A stretch of 57,693 nt of DNA, taken from IMG/VR virus record IMGVR_UViG_3300025030_001169, positions 1 to 57,693 of that record, one strand, 5' to 3'. This stretch comes from a virus. Position numbers and translations under genes: made by a program. The notes under the pieces are model-generated. The model was not told the origin of the DNA and made no database searches. It saw only the letters and a program-made list of their open reading frames with translations. Each line of letters opens with the position of its first letter. The first letter of the stretch is position 1. Below are positions 1 to 8,945 of the stretch, piece after piece.

Positions 1-1
1 T

Positions 2-1180
2 GGTCTTAAGATAGTAACAGAAAAAACATATGGTCTTTTTGTGTACCAAGAACAAATTATGCAAGCCACTATGGTTCTTGGAAATCTTTCAGCCGCAGAA
101 TCGGATACGGTCAGAACAATTATTAAGCATTTTTTGCGTGAGAAGATGGAATTATATGAAAAGAAATTTATACAGGGGGCGATAAAAAATGGTTGTGGGG
201 ACTTGGAGGCAGCAAAAATTTGGAAAAAACTTCTCTTGTTTTCGGAATATGGATTTAATCGTTCTCACAGTTGTGCATATGCTATTATGGCGTATCAATC
301 ACAGTGGCTCAAATGTCATTATCCTCTCGAATTTTATACGACAGCTTTTTCCTTTGGTGATAAGGATTATGATATTCCAAATATCATTAATGAGATCAAT
401 CAACGCAAGATTAAAATCAAAATCAACCCACCAGACATAAATGAGTCTCAATACAGTTTCAGCTGTGATCCCAATATAAACACAATCTATTGGTCTTTGA
501 TAAGTGTGAAAGGAGTGGGCGAGGCAACAATTAAAGCATTATTTGCAGTAAGGAAAGAAGGGAAATTCAAGAGTTTGAAAGACTTTATTGACAGAACAGC
601 TGGGAGAGGCGTTAAAAAGAATATTGTAGAGGTATTGATACTTGCGGGATGTTTTGATATCATAGAAAACATTAAAGACGAAAGACAAAGAAAAAAATTG
701 TTAGAAGAAGCATACAAACAAAGTAACACAACTTTTCCAGAAAAATATAGTGAGAGCAAGTACAATAGAAATTATAGTTGGATATTGTTGCAGAAAGAAG
801 TGGCAGGATTTGGTCAATTGAATTTTGAGGAGATATTGAACGCATACGACCGCCGTCTTTCAAGGTTATATCTTTCAGCCGAAAGTTTTTTAACTGGTAA
901 GAACAACTTTAAACAAGGCATTGTTGTTGGGTTTTTGACTTCTATAAGGGAACGGAAAAGCAAGAGAGGGAAGTTTGCTGAATTAGTGGTGCAAAATAAT
1001 TATGAGACTTTGTACGTTACAGCGTGGTCGGATATATACGGTGAAAATAAAAAGCAATTGGAGAAGATTAAAAAAGAAGAGACATTGTTTGCTGTTACCG
1101 GCAAGATAAAATATGATGATTACAAGGGATTCAATGTTTTATATACCGACACAGAACATACAAAAATAATAGAATTATAA
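2..1180 (+). CDS. dnaE: DNA polymerase III alpha subunit (DnaE type), C-terminal part
   Basis: Replicative DNA polymerase, family C, cut by the left window edge. The reading frame is open back to base 2, so the real start lies outside. The visible part opens with the conserved VYQEQIM segment (bases 41-61). The FSEYGFNRSHSCAYA block and its LKCHYP continuation follow. Next come a helix-hairpin-helix stretch around ISVKGVGEATIKAL and a C-terminal OB-fold region around ERKSKRGKFAEL. These are, in order, the fingers end, HhH and OB parts of bacterial DnaE. The PHP and palm catalytic aspartates would lie to the left and cannot be checked. A family C polymerase beside T4-like recombination genes is a mixed replication set. 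A YfbR-like nucleotidase follows 31 bases downstream. Confidence 0.93.
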   Translation, partial: GLKIVTEKTYGLFVYQEQIMQATMVLGNLSAAESDTVRTIIKHFLREKMELYEKKFIQGAIKNGCGDLEAAKIWKKLLLFSEYGFNRSHSCAYAIMAYQSQWLKCHYPLEFYTTAFSFGDKDYDIPNIINEINQRKIKIKINPPDINESQYSFSCDPNINTIYWSLISVKGVGEATIKALFAVRKEGKFKSLKDFIDRTAGRGVKKNIVEVLILAGCFDIIENIKDERQRKKLLEEAYKQSNTTFPEKYSESKYNRNYSWILLQKEVAGFGQLNFEEILNAYDRRLSRLYLSAESFLTGKNNFKQGIVVGFLTSIRERKSKRGKFAELVVQNNYETLYVTAWSDIYGENKKQLEKIKKEETLFAVTGKIKYDDYKGFNVLYTDTEHTKIIEL

Positions 1181-1211
1181 TTGGTGAAAAAATAAAAAGA
1201 AGGAGAATAAT

Positions 1212-1847
1212 ATGGTAAGAATGTTAGAAAAAATTTTAAAAGAAAAAAGTTTTGATATTTTTTATAATTTAAATCGTTGGAATGGTAGTCGTGTTGTAAA
1301 TAGGGAATCTGTAGCCGCACATTCGTATTTTGTTGTTTTTGTTGTAAGAATAATGGTTGAATATTTGTTTGTTGAGGACAAAGATAAGTTGAGATTGACA
1401 GATAAGGCTATGTTGCATGATTTTGACGAAACATATGATTTTGACATAAATCATAAAATTAAACACAATGATTGGAACGGAAAACAAATAAGAGATTGTA
1501 TTGATATGTATTGCAATTTTATGTTTGATAAAGATTTTCCAGAAGATTCATGGCTAAGAAGAGTTTTCAAGAAAGAAGGAATTTATGCCCTCAAGGATGA
1601 ATTGGACTCTGCAATAATTAAGATCGCTGATTGGTATAGCTGTATATTTTATTTAAGAAAAGAAATAGGGATGGGAAATAAACAATTAATGGAAGAATAT
1701 GGGCGATCCTTAATAGGCTTCAAGAACAGTTGCCAATTATTGGAAGATATTTCTTCAGGATTCAATCCAGATCAATTAAACAAAGAATTCATTGGAGAAT
1801 TAATACAATATTCACAAAATTTAATATCAGAAAATTATGTCGGATAA
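1212..1847 (+). CDS. YfbR-like HD-domain 5'-deoxynucleotidase
   Basis: Predicted HD-superfamily metal-dependent phosphohydrolase acting on deoxynucleoside monophosphates. The motif order matches YfbR: RESVAAHS (His37), then AMLHD (His69-Asp70), then KIADW (Asp140) as the last ligand. At 211 residues it is close to the usual length of about 200. The ATG at 1212 follows a good Shine-Dalgarno-like aaggag about 8 bases upstream, which is rare in this window. The 3' end overlaps the next gene by 11 bases. Phages use such enzymes to shift host dNTP pools. That could matter for the base-modification genes at 39-45 kb, but this link is inference. Confidence 0.8.
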   Translation: MVRMLEKILKEKSFDIFYNLNRWNGSRVVNRESVAAHSYFVVFVVRIMVEYLFVEDKDKLRLTDKAMLHDFDETYDFDINHKIKHNDWNGKQIRDCIDMYCNFMFDKDFPEDSWLRRVFKKEGIYALKDELDSAIIKIADWYSCIFYLRKEIGMGNKQLMEEYGRSLIGFKNSCQLLEDISSGFNPDQLNKEFIGELIQYSQNLISENYVG

Positions 1848-2283
1848 GGATGTTTATTTGGTAAAAATTAACAAGCAAGTTGACTCTGATTGGTTAGTGC
1901 CTTATATTGGTAGAGAATTGCATGTGACTACATATAATGGAGCATATTGGAAAATTAAATCATTGGATGAATCATTGGATGGTAGAACATTTTCAAAAAG
2001 TTGTGCTATTGTGATTAAAGAAGAATCAAGGGATTATGACTTTGTTAATCACCCTCAACATTACAAAAATTATTCTGTTGAAGTCATTGATATGATTGAA
2101 AGAATATGGGGAGTAGAAGCAACCATTCATTATTGTGAGGGGAATGCTTTAAAATATCGTATGCGTGCGGGAACCAAACCAGGCATATCATTGGAGCAAG
2201 ACTTTGAAAAGGAGAAATGGTATTTAAACAAAGTTAAAGAATTAAAACAAAAATTAATTTGTATAGGACAAGAAAATAAATAA
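1837..2283 (+). CDS. DUF3310 family protein (SaV-like)
   Basis: Small phage protein of the DUF3310 family, often annotated as a SaV-like or nucleotide-kinase-related protein; its biochemical role is not established. The family signature fills the C-terminal half: VNHPQHY, then EVIDMIERIWG, then a GNALKYRMRAG segment and a final WYLNKVKEL helix. The N-terminal ~65 residues resemble nothing I recognise and may be a small beta-rich add-on. It starts inside the end of the HD nucleotidase gene and is followed after 4 bases by the next gene, so it is part of the replication operon. Confidence 0.75.
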   Translation: MSDKDVYLVKINKQVDSDWLVPYIGRELHVTTYNGAYWKIKSLDESLDGRTFSKSCAIVIKEESRDYDFVNHPQHYKNYSVEVIDMIERIWGVEATIHYCEGNALKYRMRAGTKPGISLEQDFEKEKWYLNKVKELKQKLICIGQENK

Positions 2284-2287
2284 TAAA

Positions 2288-2809
2288 ATGGAAAAAATAA
2301 CAGTTAATTTGGGCGAAAGGGTGCTAACAATATCGGTAGATTTATTTGCAGACGATATTGATGTTGACAAATTATTAAAAATTGATTACCAGTCGCTCAT
2401 AGCAGAGGTTGCCACCTTCCCGGTCATATTAAATAGGTTCGGTCTCTTGTTAGCGCAAATGAATAACAGGAAGAATGAGGTCGAATTGGGTTATCGTATA
2501 TTTAAAGCCAAGATACGTGAAGAGGCCAGAATTTATTATGAGAATAAAGGTATTAAATGGACTCTTGATATGATTGATTCCTATCAGCGAAAGAGCCCAG
2601 TATATCGTGCAAAGAGCACCCAAGTTAATAATGTAAAAAAGGAACAAGAGATGATTAATAGTATCTATTGGGCTGCGAAGGCAAAAGCAGATATTCTTCA
2701 AAAGTTGTCTCTTACAATACAACCAGGAGATATTGATTTGAAACAATTAATAAAAACATATAATGGAATTACAATAAAATCACAAGACGTATTAATAAAA
2801 AACAAGTAA
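2288..2809 (+). CDS. possible UvsY-like recombination mediator
   Basis: A 173-residue, mainly helical protein with no confident match by eye. The central part (about residues 50-140) resembles T4 UvsY in layout. A helix loads a charged segment (KAKIREEARIYYENKG), followed by a Met-Asp/Tyr segment, a basic KSTQVNNVKKEQEM stretch and a hydrophobic C-terminal helix where UvsY has its hexamer-forming region. Position supports the idea: it sits directly before the gp32-like protein and just ahead of UvsX, its expected partners. It carries about 50 extra N-terminal residues. It could instead be an unrelated Rad52- or gp59-type loader. The call rests on context and weak similarity. Confidence 0.4.
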   Translation: MEKITVNLGERVLTISVDLFADDIDVDKLLKIDYQSLIAEVATFPVILNRFGLLLAQMNNRKNEVELGYRIFKAKIREEARIYYENKGIKWTLDMIDSYQRKSPVYRAKSTQVNNVKKEQEMINSIYWAAKAKADILQKLSLTIQPGDIDLKQLIKTYNGITIKSQDVLIKNK

Positions 2810-2813
2810 AACA

Positions 2814-4127
2814 ATGGCGAAAGAAAAAGATTTGTATGCAAAGTACTCCGCAACCAGTGTAAATACACTGAAAAATAAGATTGCGGAGGAAAATCAGGAA
2901 TTCAACAATTCCTTTAGTGACTTTCTCACAATAGATGAGGGCACTACAAAGTTTCGTATCCTTCCTAAACATGAAGGAGAGAACAGTTTTTATTCAGTCC
3001 GTGGCGTTCATTGGATTTCAGTGGAAAAGGAAAACAATGAATTGGGTCGTTCAACCGTTCTTAATGGCCGCATCCATGGCGGAGGTAAAAGGGATATTAT
3101 TGAGGAATATGTGGCGCTCGCCAAAAAGAAGTTAGCTGATGATGACAATAATTCTGAAAAGTTAGCAGTATTAACTCATTGGCAGGACGGATTGCTCCTC
3201 CAGTTTACTTGGATTATGTATGCTTTGAAAATCACCAAAGTGGGAGAAAAGACAGTAAAAGAATTCGGTCGTTTGGAAGTAAAGAAGTCCATAAGAGATC
3301 AAATGAATAGCATTTCTACAACGGAAGATGTTGATGAGCCAATTGAAATTGATCCCTTTACAGATCCCAAGAAAGGCATTCCAATTCTTATTACTTGGAA
3401 TCCTAAAGCGAAGAAGCCAGCCGACAAATATAAGGTTAATCTCGCTAAGAGTCCCATGCCTTTAACAATTGAGGAATTAGGCGAATTGGATAAGTCAAAA
3501 CCCTTATCAGAATTGTACGGTGATGTATATACCATAGATGATTTTGAGAAAGCCTGTGAGGGATTGAGGAATTTTGATGAAGTTAATGAGATGGGATTGT
3601 TTGATGATGAAGAATTTCAAGAGATCTTGGAAGAGGTTAAAAAACAATATAGTGAAAGTAGCCGGAAGACCAGCAAGAAAGGTGATGATTTTGACGAAAT
3701 GGATCGGGAAACATTGAAGAAACATATTAAGAAAGAAGGTTTGGATATTAAGGTATTTTCTAAAATGACTGACGATGACATACGCAAAGCCATTCGAGAA
3801 GTAACAGCAGTTGAAGAAGAAGCTGAGATTGAAGAACCAGAGGAAGAGGAAGTTAAAGAGGAAGAAATACCAGGAATTGATTTGGATGCTCTTGACCGCA
3901 ATGCTTTAAAGATGTTGATAAAAGAACAAGGATTGGAAGTCAAAGTATTCCCCAGCATGACCGATGATAATATTCGGGATAAAATCAGGGAAGTAATGCC
4001 TTCCGCAGGGGGAACAGAAGATGTGCGGGAAGAGGTTGAAGAACCAGAGGAAGAGGAAGTTGAAGAACCAGTAGTAAAGAAAAAGCCGACTTTGGCGGAT
4101 ATTAAGAAAAAATTACAAGGAAAGTAA
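2814..4127 (+). CDS. gp32-like single-stranded DNA-binding protein with duplicated C-terminal module
   Basis: Likely single-strand DNA-binding protein of the T4 gp32 type. The first ~230 residues hold an OB-fold-like part, including TTKFRILPKHEGENSFY and a VHWISVEKE segment, as in phage gp32 relatives. A long acidic tail follows. It contains two related ~37-residue units at about residues 298-334 and 361-397, each with a DRETLK/DRNALK start, a GL(D/E)(I/V)KVF middle and an MTDD(D/N)IR end. Glu/Val-rich linkers separate them, and a short lysine-rich tail closes the protein. The units look like small helical HeH/LEM or Rho-N-type modules. At 437 residues it is longer than gp32 (~300). Neighbours are the putative mediator and UvsX, which fits a replication/recombination filament set. 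Confidence 0.65.
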   Translation: MAKEKDLYAKYSATSVNTLKNKIAEENQEFNNSFSDFLTIDEGTTKFRILPKHEGENSFYSVRGVHWISVEKENNELGRSTVLNGRIHGGGKRDIIEEYVALAKKKLADDDNNSEKLAVLTHWQDGLLLQFTWIMYALKITKVGEKTVKEFGRLEVKKSIRDQMNSISTTEDVDEPIEIDPFTDPKKGIPILITWNPKAKKPADKYKVNLAKSPMPLTIEELGELDKSKPLSELYGDVYTIDDFEKACEGLRNFDEVNEMGLFDDEEFQEILEEVKKQYSESSRKTSKKGDDFDEMDRETLKKHIKKEGLDIKVFSKMTDDDIRKAIREVTAVEEEAEIEEPEEEEVKEEEIPGIDLDALDRNALKMLIKEQGLEVKVFPSMTDDNIRDKIREVMPSAGGTEDVREEVEEPEEEEVEEPVVKKKPTLADIKKKLQGK

Positions 4128-4139
4128 TTGAAGACAAAG

Positions 4140-4213
4140 AACAACGTAGCTCAGCTGGTTAGAGCGGCAACCTTCTAAATTGCAAGTCACAGGTTCGAAT
4201 CCTGTCGTTGTTC
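4140..4213 (+). tRNA. tRNA-Arg (anticodon UCU)
   Basis: A 74-base cloverleaf can be drawn by hand. The acceptor stem AACAACG pairs with CGTTGTT. The D arm is GCTC/GAGC with an AGCTGGTTA loop. The anticodon arm is GCAAC/ATTGC around the loop CTTCTAA, giving anticodon TCT. The T arm is ACAGG/CCTGT with the loop TTCGAAT. The last anticodon-stem pair (C-A) is mismatched, the discriminator is C, and a full CCA is not encoded in register. It would read AGA, a codon used heavily in this AT-rich phage. It lies between the single-strand binding protein and UvsX and leaves no room for a separate promoter. Confidence 0.85.
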
Positions 4214-4234
4214 CAAATAATTAAAAACAATATT

Positions 4235-5311
4235 ATGGAATTGATAGATAAAGTTTTACAGCGTATTAATTCGGACGATGTTATTAGATTTAGTGAAAAG
4301 AATCCCTTTGAGGATGTTTCAACCTGGATCAGTACAGGTAGTCCAGAACTGGATTATAATATAAGAACACTTGGTTTCCCTGTTGGGATAACAGAAATAT
4401 CCGGCAAATCCAAGTCAGGGAAGACCACTATCGCTCTTCACGCAATGAAGAACTTTCAACAAAAACATAAAGATGGTATTTGTATCATTCTTTCTTCAGA
4501 GAACAGGGATAGCAAGTTGTACGCTGAGAAGATAGGTGTAAAAACCAAGGATGTAATAATCATTAAAAGTAAATTTGTGGAGGATTTGTTTTTCAAACTT
4601 CAAAATTATATCAATGAGATATCAGATATATGGAGGGAAGAAAAACTTCCCGGAAAGCCAAAGATTTTTGTGTATTGGGACAGTTTGGGTGGCACACTCT
4701 CCAGAGCTGAAGTTGAGGCATTTCAAGCGAATGCTAAGATAGAGCAAAAAAATGCAGAGAAAGGTACAAAGACTGAATATAAGCACGCTCAAATGGGGAG
4801 CTTTGCTAAGAATGCTAAGGCAGCTATGAAAGCTATGCTCGCACAAATATACGAAAAGGATATTGTATTTATTATATTAAACCATGTTATTGATAACTTT
4901 ATGACCGGAGGCAAGGACTCCCCAGGTGGGAGTTGGGTTGAATTTCTTCCTTGTTTAAGGCTGAGGACTGCAAGAAAATCATGGGAGAAGTTGGATGAGG
5001 AAGAAGTGGCGCAATATACTGAAGTGAAGGTAGAGAAGAATGATTTTGGGCCAAGAAAAAAGACAACAATTGAGATTCTTTTGGGTTATGGCGTGGTTAT
5101 AAGTGAGGAAGATATTGAATACGCTGTGGAGAAAGGTATAATAAAGAAAGAGACAGCCAATAAATACAACTTTATGAATGGTAAAATGACTTGGAGTAGC
5201 AAGCGTACATACTATGCTAACTATATCAATGGAAGCAAATTCATCCCAATACTCCTTAGCAAGATAACAAAAGAGCGTCATGCGGATGTATTAGCTAAAC
5301 AAGAATTATAA
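4235..5311 (+). CDS. uvsX: UvsX/RecA-like recombinase
   Basis: ATP-dependent strand-exchange recombinase of the RecA superfamily. The Walker A loop is GKSKSGKTT at residues 57-65. The Walker B strand KIFVYWDS ends at Asp149. A later FIILNHV strand and a glycine-rich GGKDSPGGS loop fit the RecA L2/core region. At 358 residues it matches phage UvsX. I start it at the ATG at 4235. A longer reading from a TTG at 4208 would begin inside the tRNA and is unlikely. The stop overlaps the start of the SbcD-like nuclease by one base, so the recombination genes are co-transcribed. Confidence 0.85.
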   Translation: MELIDKVLQRINSDDVIRFSEKNPFEDVSTWISTGSPELDYNIRTLGFPVGITEISGKSKSGKTTIALHAMKNFQQKHKDGICIILSSENRDSKLYAEKIGVKTKDVIIIKSKFVEDLFFKLQNYINEISDIWREEKLPGKPKIFVYWDSLGGTLSRAEVEAFQANAKIEQKNAEKGTKTEYKHAQMGSFAKNAKAAMKAMLAQIYEKDIVFIILNHVIDNFMTGGKDSPGGSWVEFLPCLRLRTARKSWEKLDEEEVAQYTEVKVEKNDFGPRKKTTIEILLGYGVVISEEDIEYAVEKGIIKKETANKYNFMNGKMTWSSKRTYYANYINGSKFIPILLSKITKERHADVLAKQEL

Positions 5312-6348
5312 TGAAGACGTTCCTTTTCAGCGATTTACACTTGAAGGAAGATAATTTGCAGGAATGTAAGGAAATCATAGATCAAGGAATAGAGAAGTCT
5401 GAAGAACTCAAAGTAAGGGAGTGGATATTTCTTGGAGATATGTTTGTCAATAGGTCTGCTCAAAAATTAGCTGTATTACTTTGTTTTTCCGAAATATTGA
5501 AGAAATTGGAAGACCATAAAATTAAGTTGTATGCTATCCCAGGAAACCACGATAAGACCGATTTAGAGAGCGAATTAAACTATTTGGGGTTGTTTAAAAA
5601 TTCTAATTTTTTATTATCAAGTGAAGAGGACGTTTATCTCAATGATAATGGGACTAAATGGTATTTTCTACCATACTTTAAAGAAAATGGTTCTCTCATA
5701 GGAAGATTAAATGTCTTACAAGAAGAAGCGTCAAACGGGGAGCGAGGAAAGTATTTATTTATGCATTCTGCTGTAAATGGAATAAAAAACAATGATGGAA
5801 CACTGGTTAAGGATGGCTTGCAACAAGGATTGTTTAGCTCTTTCAGTAAGGTCTTTGTAGGACATTATCACAATTATTGCAAATTAACAAATAAAATAAC
5901 CTATATTGGATCTGTAAAACCACATAATTATGGAGAGGATAATGATAAGGGATTTTGGTTGTTTGATGATAAAGATGGTGAGATCACGAGAATCCCAATA
6001 AACTTTAAGAAATATATAAAAGTTGTATTAGATTTAGATGTAAGAAACAAGATTTTTATTGAAACGATGCGGAAGAAGTTTGCGAATTCAACAAACAATA
6101 TCCGTTTCATTTTCCAGGGGACTGAGGATCAATTAGCGATGATTGATAAGAATATGTTTGAGGATGTAGGGATAGAAGTGAAAAAAGAAAATAAAAATGT
6201 TGTTAGATCATTACAATTATTGGAGGAAGTTGGAACAATACGGTTTGACAATAAGAGCATAATGAAGAACTTCATTCAGTATTGTGCTATTAATAAAGTA
6301 CAGTCAGAACAAAGACAAATAGCAATGAATTATTTTAAAATGTTGTAA
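5311..6348 (+). CDS. sbcD: SbcD/Mre11-like nuclease (T4 gp47 type)
   Basis: Calcineurin-type metallophosphoesterase forming the nuclease half of the SbcCD/gp46-47 complex. It trims DNA ends to feed recombination-dependent replication. The five metal motifs are in order: SDLHL at the N-terminus, GDMF (42-45), GNHD (78-81), MHSA with His152, and GHYHNY (184-189). At 345 residues it is the size of gp47. The partner ATPase is at 6636, separated only by a 91-residue protein. It starts one base inside the uvsX stop codon. Confidence 0.88.
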   Translation: MKTFLFSDLHLKEDNLQECKEIIDQGIEKSEELKVREWIFLGDMFVNRSAQKLAVLLCFSEILKKLEDHKIKLYAIPGNHDKTDLESELNYLGLFKNSNFLLSSEEDVYLNDNGTKWYFLPYFKENGSLIGRLNVLQEEASNGERGKYLFMHSAVNGIKNNDGTLVKDGLQQGLFSSFSKVFVGHYHNYCKLTNKITYIGSVKPHNYGEDNDKGFWLFDDKDGEITRIPINFKKYIKVVLDLDVRNKIFIETMRKKFANSTNNIRFIFQGTEDQLAMIDKNMFEDVGIEVKKENKNVVRSLQLLEEVGTIRFDNKSIMKNFIQYCAINKVQSEQRQIAMNYFKML

Positions 6349-6349
6349 T

Positions 6350-6625
6350 ATGAAAACAGTGCAATTTGAAGCGACTATTCAAATAACAATAGATGGAGCG
6401 AGATGTCTTGTTAATCAAATATTTGCTTGTCCTGATGGAAGTGAGGAGTTTCAAAAGAATAAATTTCATATAATGGCCTTGCTTCATAAGGGTATATTAA
6501 TTAATACAAGCGGACAATACGATAGATATTCTTTGAGATTATCAGATTGGGGGGAGCAATATTTTTGGAAAGTTAGAAATTATATGCAAGAGTGGTTCCC
6601 AGAATTGGTGGAAAATAAATATTGA
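6350..6625 (+). CDS. hypothetical protein between the SbcD and SbcC genes
   Basis: A 91-residue protein not recognised by eye. The N-terminal half is beta-prone (VQFEATIQITIDGA) with two cysteines and no paired zinc motif. The C-terminal half is rich in Trp/Tyr and looks like a short helix pair (WGEQYFWKVRNYMQEWF). It lies 1 base after the SbcD stop and 10 bases before the SbcC start, so it is certainly co-transcribed. T4 has small genes in the same place, but I see no sequence relation. Confidence 0.7.
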   Translation: MKTVQFEATIQITIDGARCLVNQIFACPDGSEEFQKNKFHIMALLHKGILINTSGQYDRYSLRLSDWGEQYFWKVRNYMQEWFPELVENKY

Positions 6626-6635
6626 AAAGAATAAT

Positions 6636-8489
6636 ATGTGGTATTTAGACAATATACGTCTGGTGAATTTTAAGTCCCACAGGGATACTACAATAGAATT
6701 CAATAAGAATAAAACGACTTTGATATATGGAATCAATGAAGACGATAAGGGAGCAGATAGTAATGGGGCAGGAAAATCTTCAATTGTAGAAGCCATAACA
6801 ATATTATTATTGGATGTTTATACAAAAGAACTAAATCAAGAGGATTTTATCAACGATCAATCAACTTTTTCAGAGCTTATTGGGGAATTAAGCAATCCAT
6901 TAATAAAAGCAAAATTAGGAATACATAGAATATTTAGGAGAAATCATACATCTGTATGCAGTATATCAGATAATGGTATTCCAAATGAAGTATTGGTTTC
7001 TGTGGCTGAAAAGAATAAATATGTTCTTCAGCGAATAGGAATCACTAAAGACGATATATTAAATTACTTTATCATTAATCAAGACAATAGTAATTCCTTC
7101 TTTATGGCTTCTGATATGCAAAAGAAGGAAATAATAGGGAGATTTACAAATTCTGTAACAGTAGATAAGTTGATAGAATTTGTAGCGGAAGATTTATATA
7201 AGATTGATACTAACATACAGAGTAATAATAATCTCATTGATGCAGCTCAAGCTCAAATTGAATCTTTGGAAGAGTCATTAACTTATGAAAAAGAAGAAAG
7301 ATTGAAGGAATACAATGAGGAAATGGTTTTGTTACAGGATAAGGTAAAAGAATTGAAGCGAGAAGTGACTGAGGAGTTAAACAAACTAAACACTTCAAAG
7401 ACTGAAAAGACGATGAAGGACAAACAATTAGTGAATTTAACAAAACAAAAAGTTGATGATAATATTAGTTCGGACATACAAACAAAAGAGAAGTTATTGA
7501 GGATCTTACAAACAGAACGAAGAGAATCAATAGTTATAAAGAATGATTTGGAAATAAAGATTGACGGAAATATGGTCTGTCCAAAATGTAAGTATAAATG
7601 GTCTACCATTGATCCCACAGTTGATTTCAAAACACTGGAAGAAACATTGAAGCAATGTAAAGAAGTTATAAATACGTATGAATTTGGGATAGATTTGAAA
7701 GAAACTGAAATAAGTGGGTTAAGAAAGAAATTGGACGATCAAAAAACAAGTGCATCCAAACGAATTCAAATTAATAATGCTATTGAAAACATTGAAAAGT
7801 CAATAGGATATACTGAAAGAAACATAAAGACTCTGAAGGAACAATTAACCAGCAATACAAAGAAATTAGAAGAGTTGAAAGTCTTTAAGAAGAATATTAA
7901 GCGGATTCAAGATTTAGAAGCTGAGAGACGAAAGAAGTTAGAGGAAGTTGGTATATTAGTTGTAAATAACGAAAAGTTGACCGAGCAAAAGAAGAATTAT
8001 GAATTTTGGAAGGTTAATTTTGGGCTGTTAGGATTCAAGACCTTTTTGGTAAACAAAACACTCTCAATCATTGAATCCGTTGTAAATTCATTCCTTTACA
8101 GGTTTGAAATGAATCTTCTTGTAAAGATAAATGGTTTTAAAGTATTGAAGTCCAAGGAAGTTAGGGAGAAAATTGATATATTAGTAAGCAAAAATGAACA
8201 AATTTGGAGCAAGTTCCGTAAATTTTCTGGCGGACAACGAAAGAGAATCAATATTTGCGGGATATTAGCATTGCAAACATTGATTAATTCAGCTTCAGAT
8301 AGCGGGGGATTGGATTTTATGGTACTTGATGAGACGTTCGAGAGCCTGGATAATGCAGGGCAATTAGAACTATTGAGGATATTAGATAAGAGTCAACAAA
8401 CGAATTTAGTAATATCGCATCAAAACAACGATATTGGTCGGGAGAATCAAATATTTGTTAAATATAAGAATGGGGAGAGTTGTATATGA
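6636..8489 (+). CDS. sbcC: SbcC/Rad50-like ATPase (T4 gp46 type)
   Basis: SMC-family ATPase partner of the SbcD-like nuclease. The Walker A region is split by an insert: GINEDDKGADSNGAGKSS, residues 32-49, a form seen in phage gp46 proteins. Two coiled-coil arms (about 190-310 and 330-450) flank a zinc hook with CPKC at 315-318. The signature FSGGQRKR is near residue 530 and Walker B FMVLDETFESLDN near 560, with a final switch histidine in ISHQ. At 617 residues it is a short Rad50, typical of phages. Its last codons overlap the RuvC-like gene in an ATGA arrangement. Confidence 0.92.
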   Translation: MWYLDNIRLVNFKSHRDTTIEFNKNKTTLIYGINEDDKGADSNGAGKSSIVEAITILLLDVYTKELNQEDFINDQSTFSELIGELSNPLIKAKLGIHRIFRRNHTSVCSISDNGIPNEVLVSVAEKNKYVLQRIGITKDDILNYFIINQDNSNSFFMASDMQKKEIIGRFTNSVTVDKLIEFVAEDLYKIDTNIQSNNNLIDAAQAQIESLEESLTYEKEERLKEYNEEMVLLQDKVKELKREVTEELNKLNTSKTEKTMKDKQLVNLTKQKVDDNISSDIQTKEKLLRILQTERRESIVIKNDLEIKIDGNMVCPKCKYKWSTIDPTVDFKTLEETLKQCKEVINTYEFGIDLKETEISGLRKKLDDQKTSASKRIQINNAIENIEKSIGYTERNIKTLKEQLTSNTKKLEELKVFKKNIKRIQDLEAERRKKLEEVGILVVNNEKLTEQKKNYEFWKVNFGLLGFKTFLVNKTLSIIESVVNSFLYRFEMNLLVKINGFKVLKSKEVREKIDILVSKNEQIWSKFRKFSGGQRKRINICGILALQTLINSASDSGGLDFMVLDETFESLDNAGQLELLRILDKSQQTNLVISHQNNDIGRENQIFVKYKNGESCI

Positions 8490-8944
8490 AAATATTAGCT
8501 ATTGATCCAGCTACAGAGTCTGGGTGGGCATTATTTGTAGATAAAAATACCACATTGTGGGGAATTTGGGATTTGCGTACAAAGAAAGACGAGAGTTGGG
8601 GAATGAAGTTAATTCGCCTACAGACTAAGTTGCAAGAAATATATGATGCCTATAAGTTTGATGTTGTAACTTATGAGAGACCAGGAGGGAGAAACACCCA
8701 AGGAGTTATAACACAATCCAAAATAATAGGACAAATTGAAAAGTTTTGTGTAGAGAATAAAGTGGAATATAGAGCATATAGTTCAAAAGAAATGAAGAGA
8801 TTCGCCACAGGAAATGGTAATTGCGGGAAGCCAGCTATGGTGAGATCAGCAATCTTAAAATTAAGATATAAGGGCGGTAATAATAATGAAGCAGATGCGA
8901 TGTGGTTATTAGCACTTACAAAATCAGACTTAAACATTAAATAA
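8486..8944 (+). CDS. RuvC-like Holliday junction resolvase
   Basis: RNase H-fold endonuclease expected to resolve four-way junctions made during recombination and packaging. Asp7 lies in the first strand (ILAIDPATESGWA), Glu64 in VTYERP, and Glu135/Asp137 in NNEADAMWL. This is the acidic set and spacing of RuvC relatives. A KGGN segment precedes the last motif. I use the ATG at 8486, whose ATGA overlaps the sbcC stop; a TTG two codons earlier is possible. At 152 residues it is slightly shorter than bacterial RuvC (~170). Confidence 0.75.
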   Translation: MKILAIDPATESGWALFVDKNTTLWGIWDLRTKKDESWGMKLIRLQTKLQEIYDAYKFDVVTYERPGGRNTQGVITQSKIIGQIEKFCVENKVEYRAYSSKEMKRFATGNGNCGKPAMVRSAILKLRYKGGNNNEADAMWLLALTKSDLNIK

Positions 8945-8945
8945 T

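Noticed and set aside
3617-4144. 175-residue open frame on the minus strand across the gp32-like gene
   Set aside because: It mirrors the Glu-rich repeats of the + strand gene (Ser-rich on the reverse) and overlaps the tRNA; a composition shadow.
4208-4234. TTG start extending UvsX upstream
   Set aside because: It would start inside the tRNA acceptor stem; the ATG at 4235 fits the family length.
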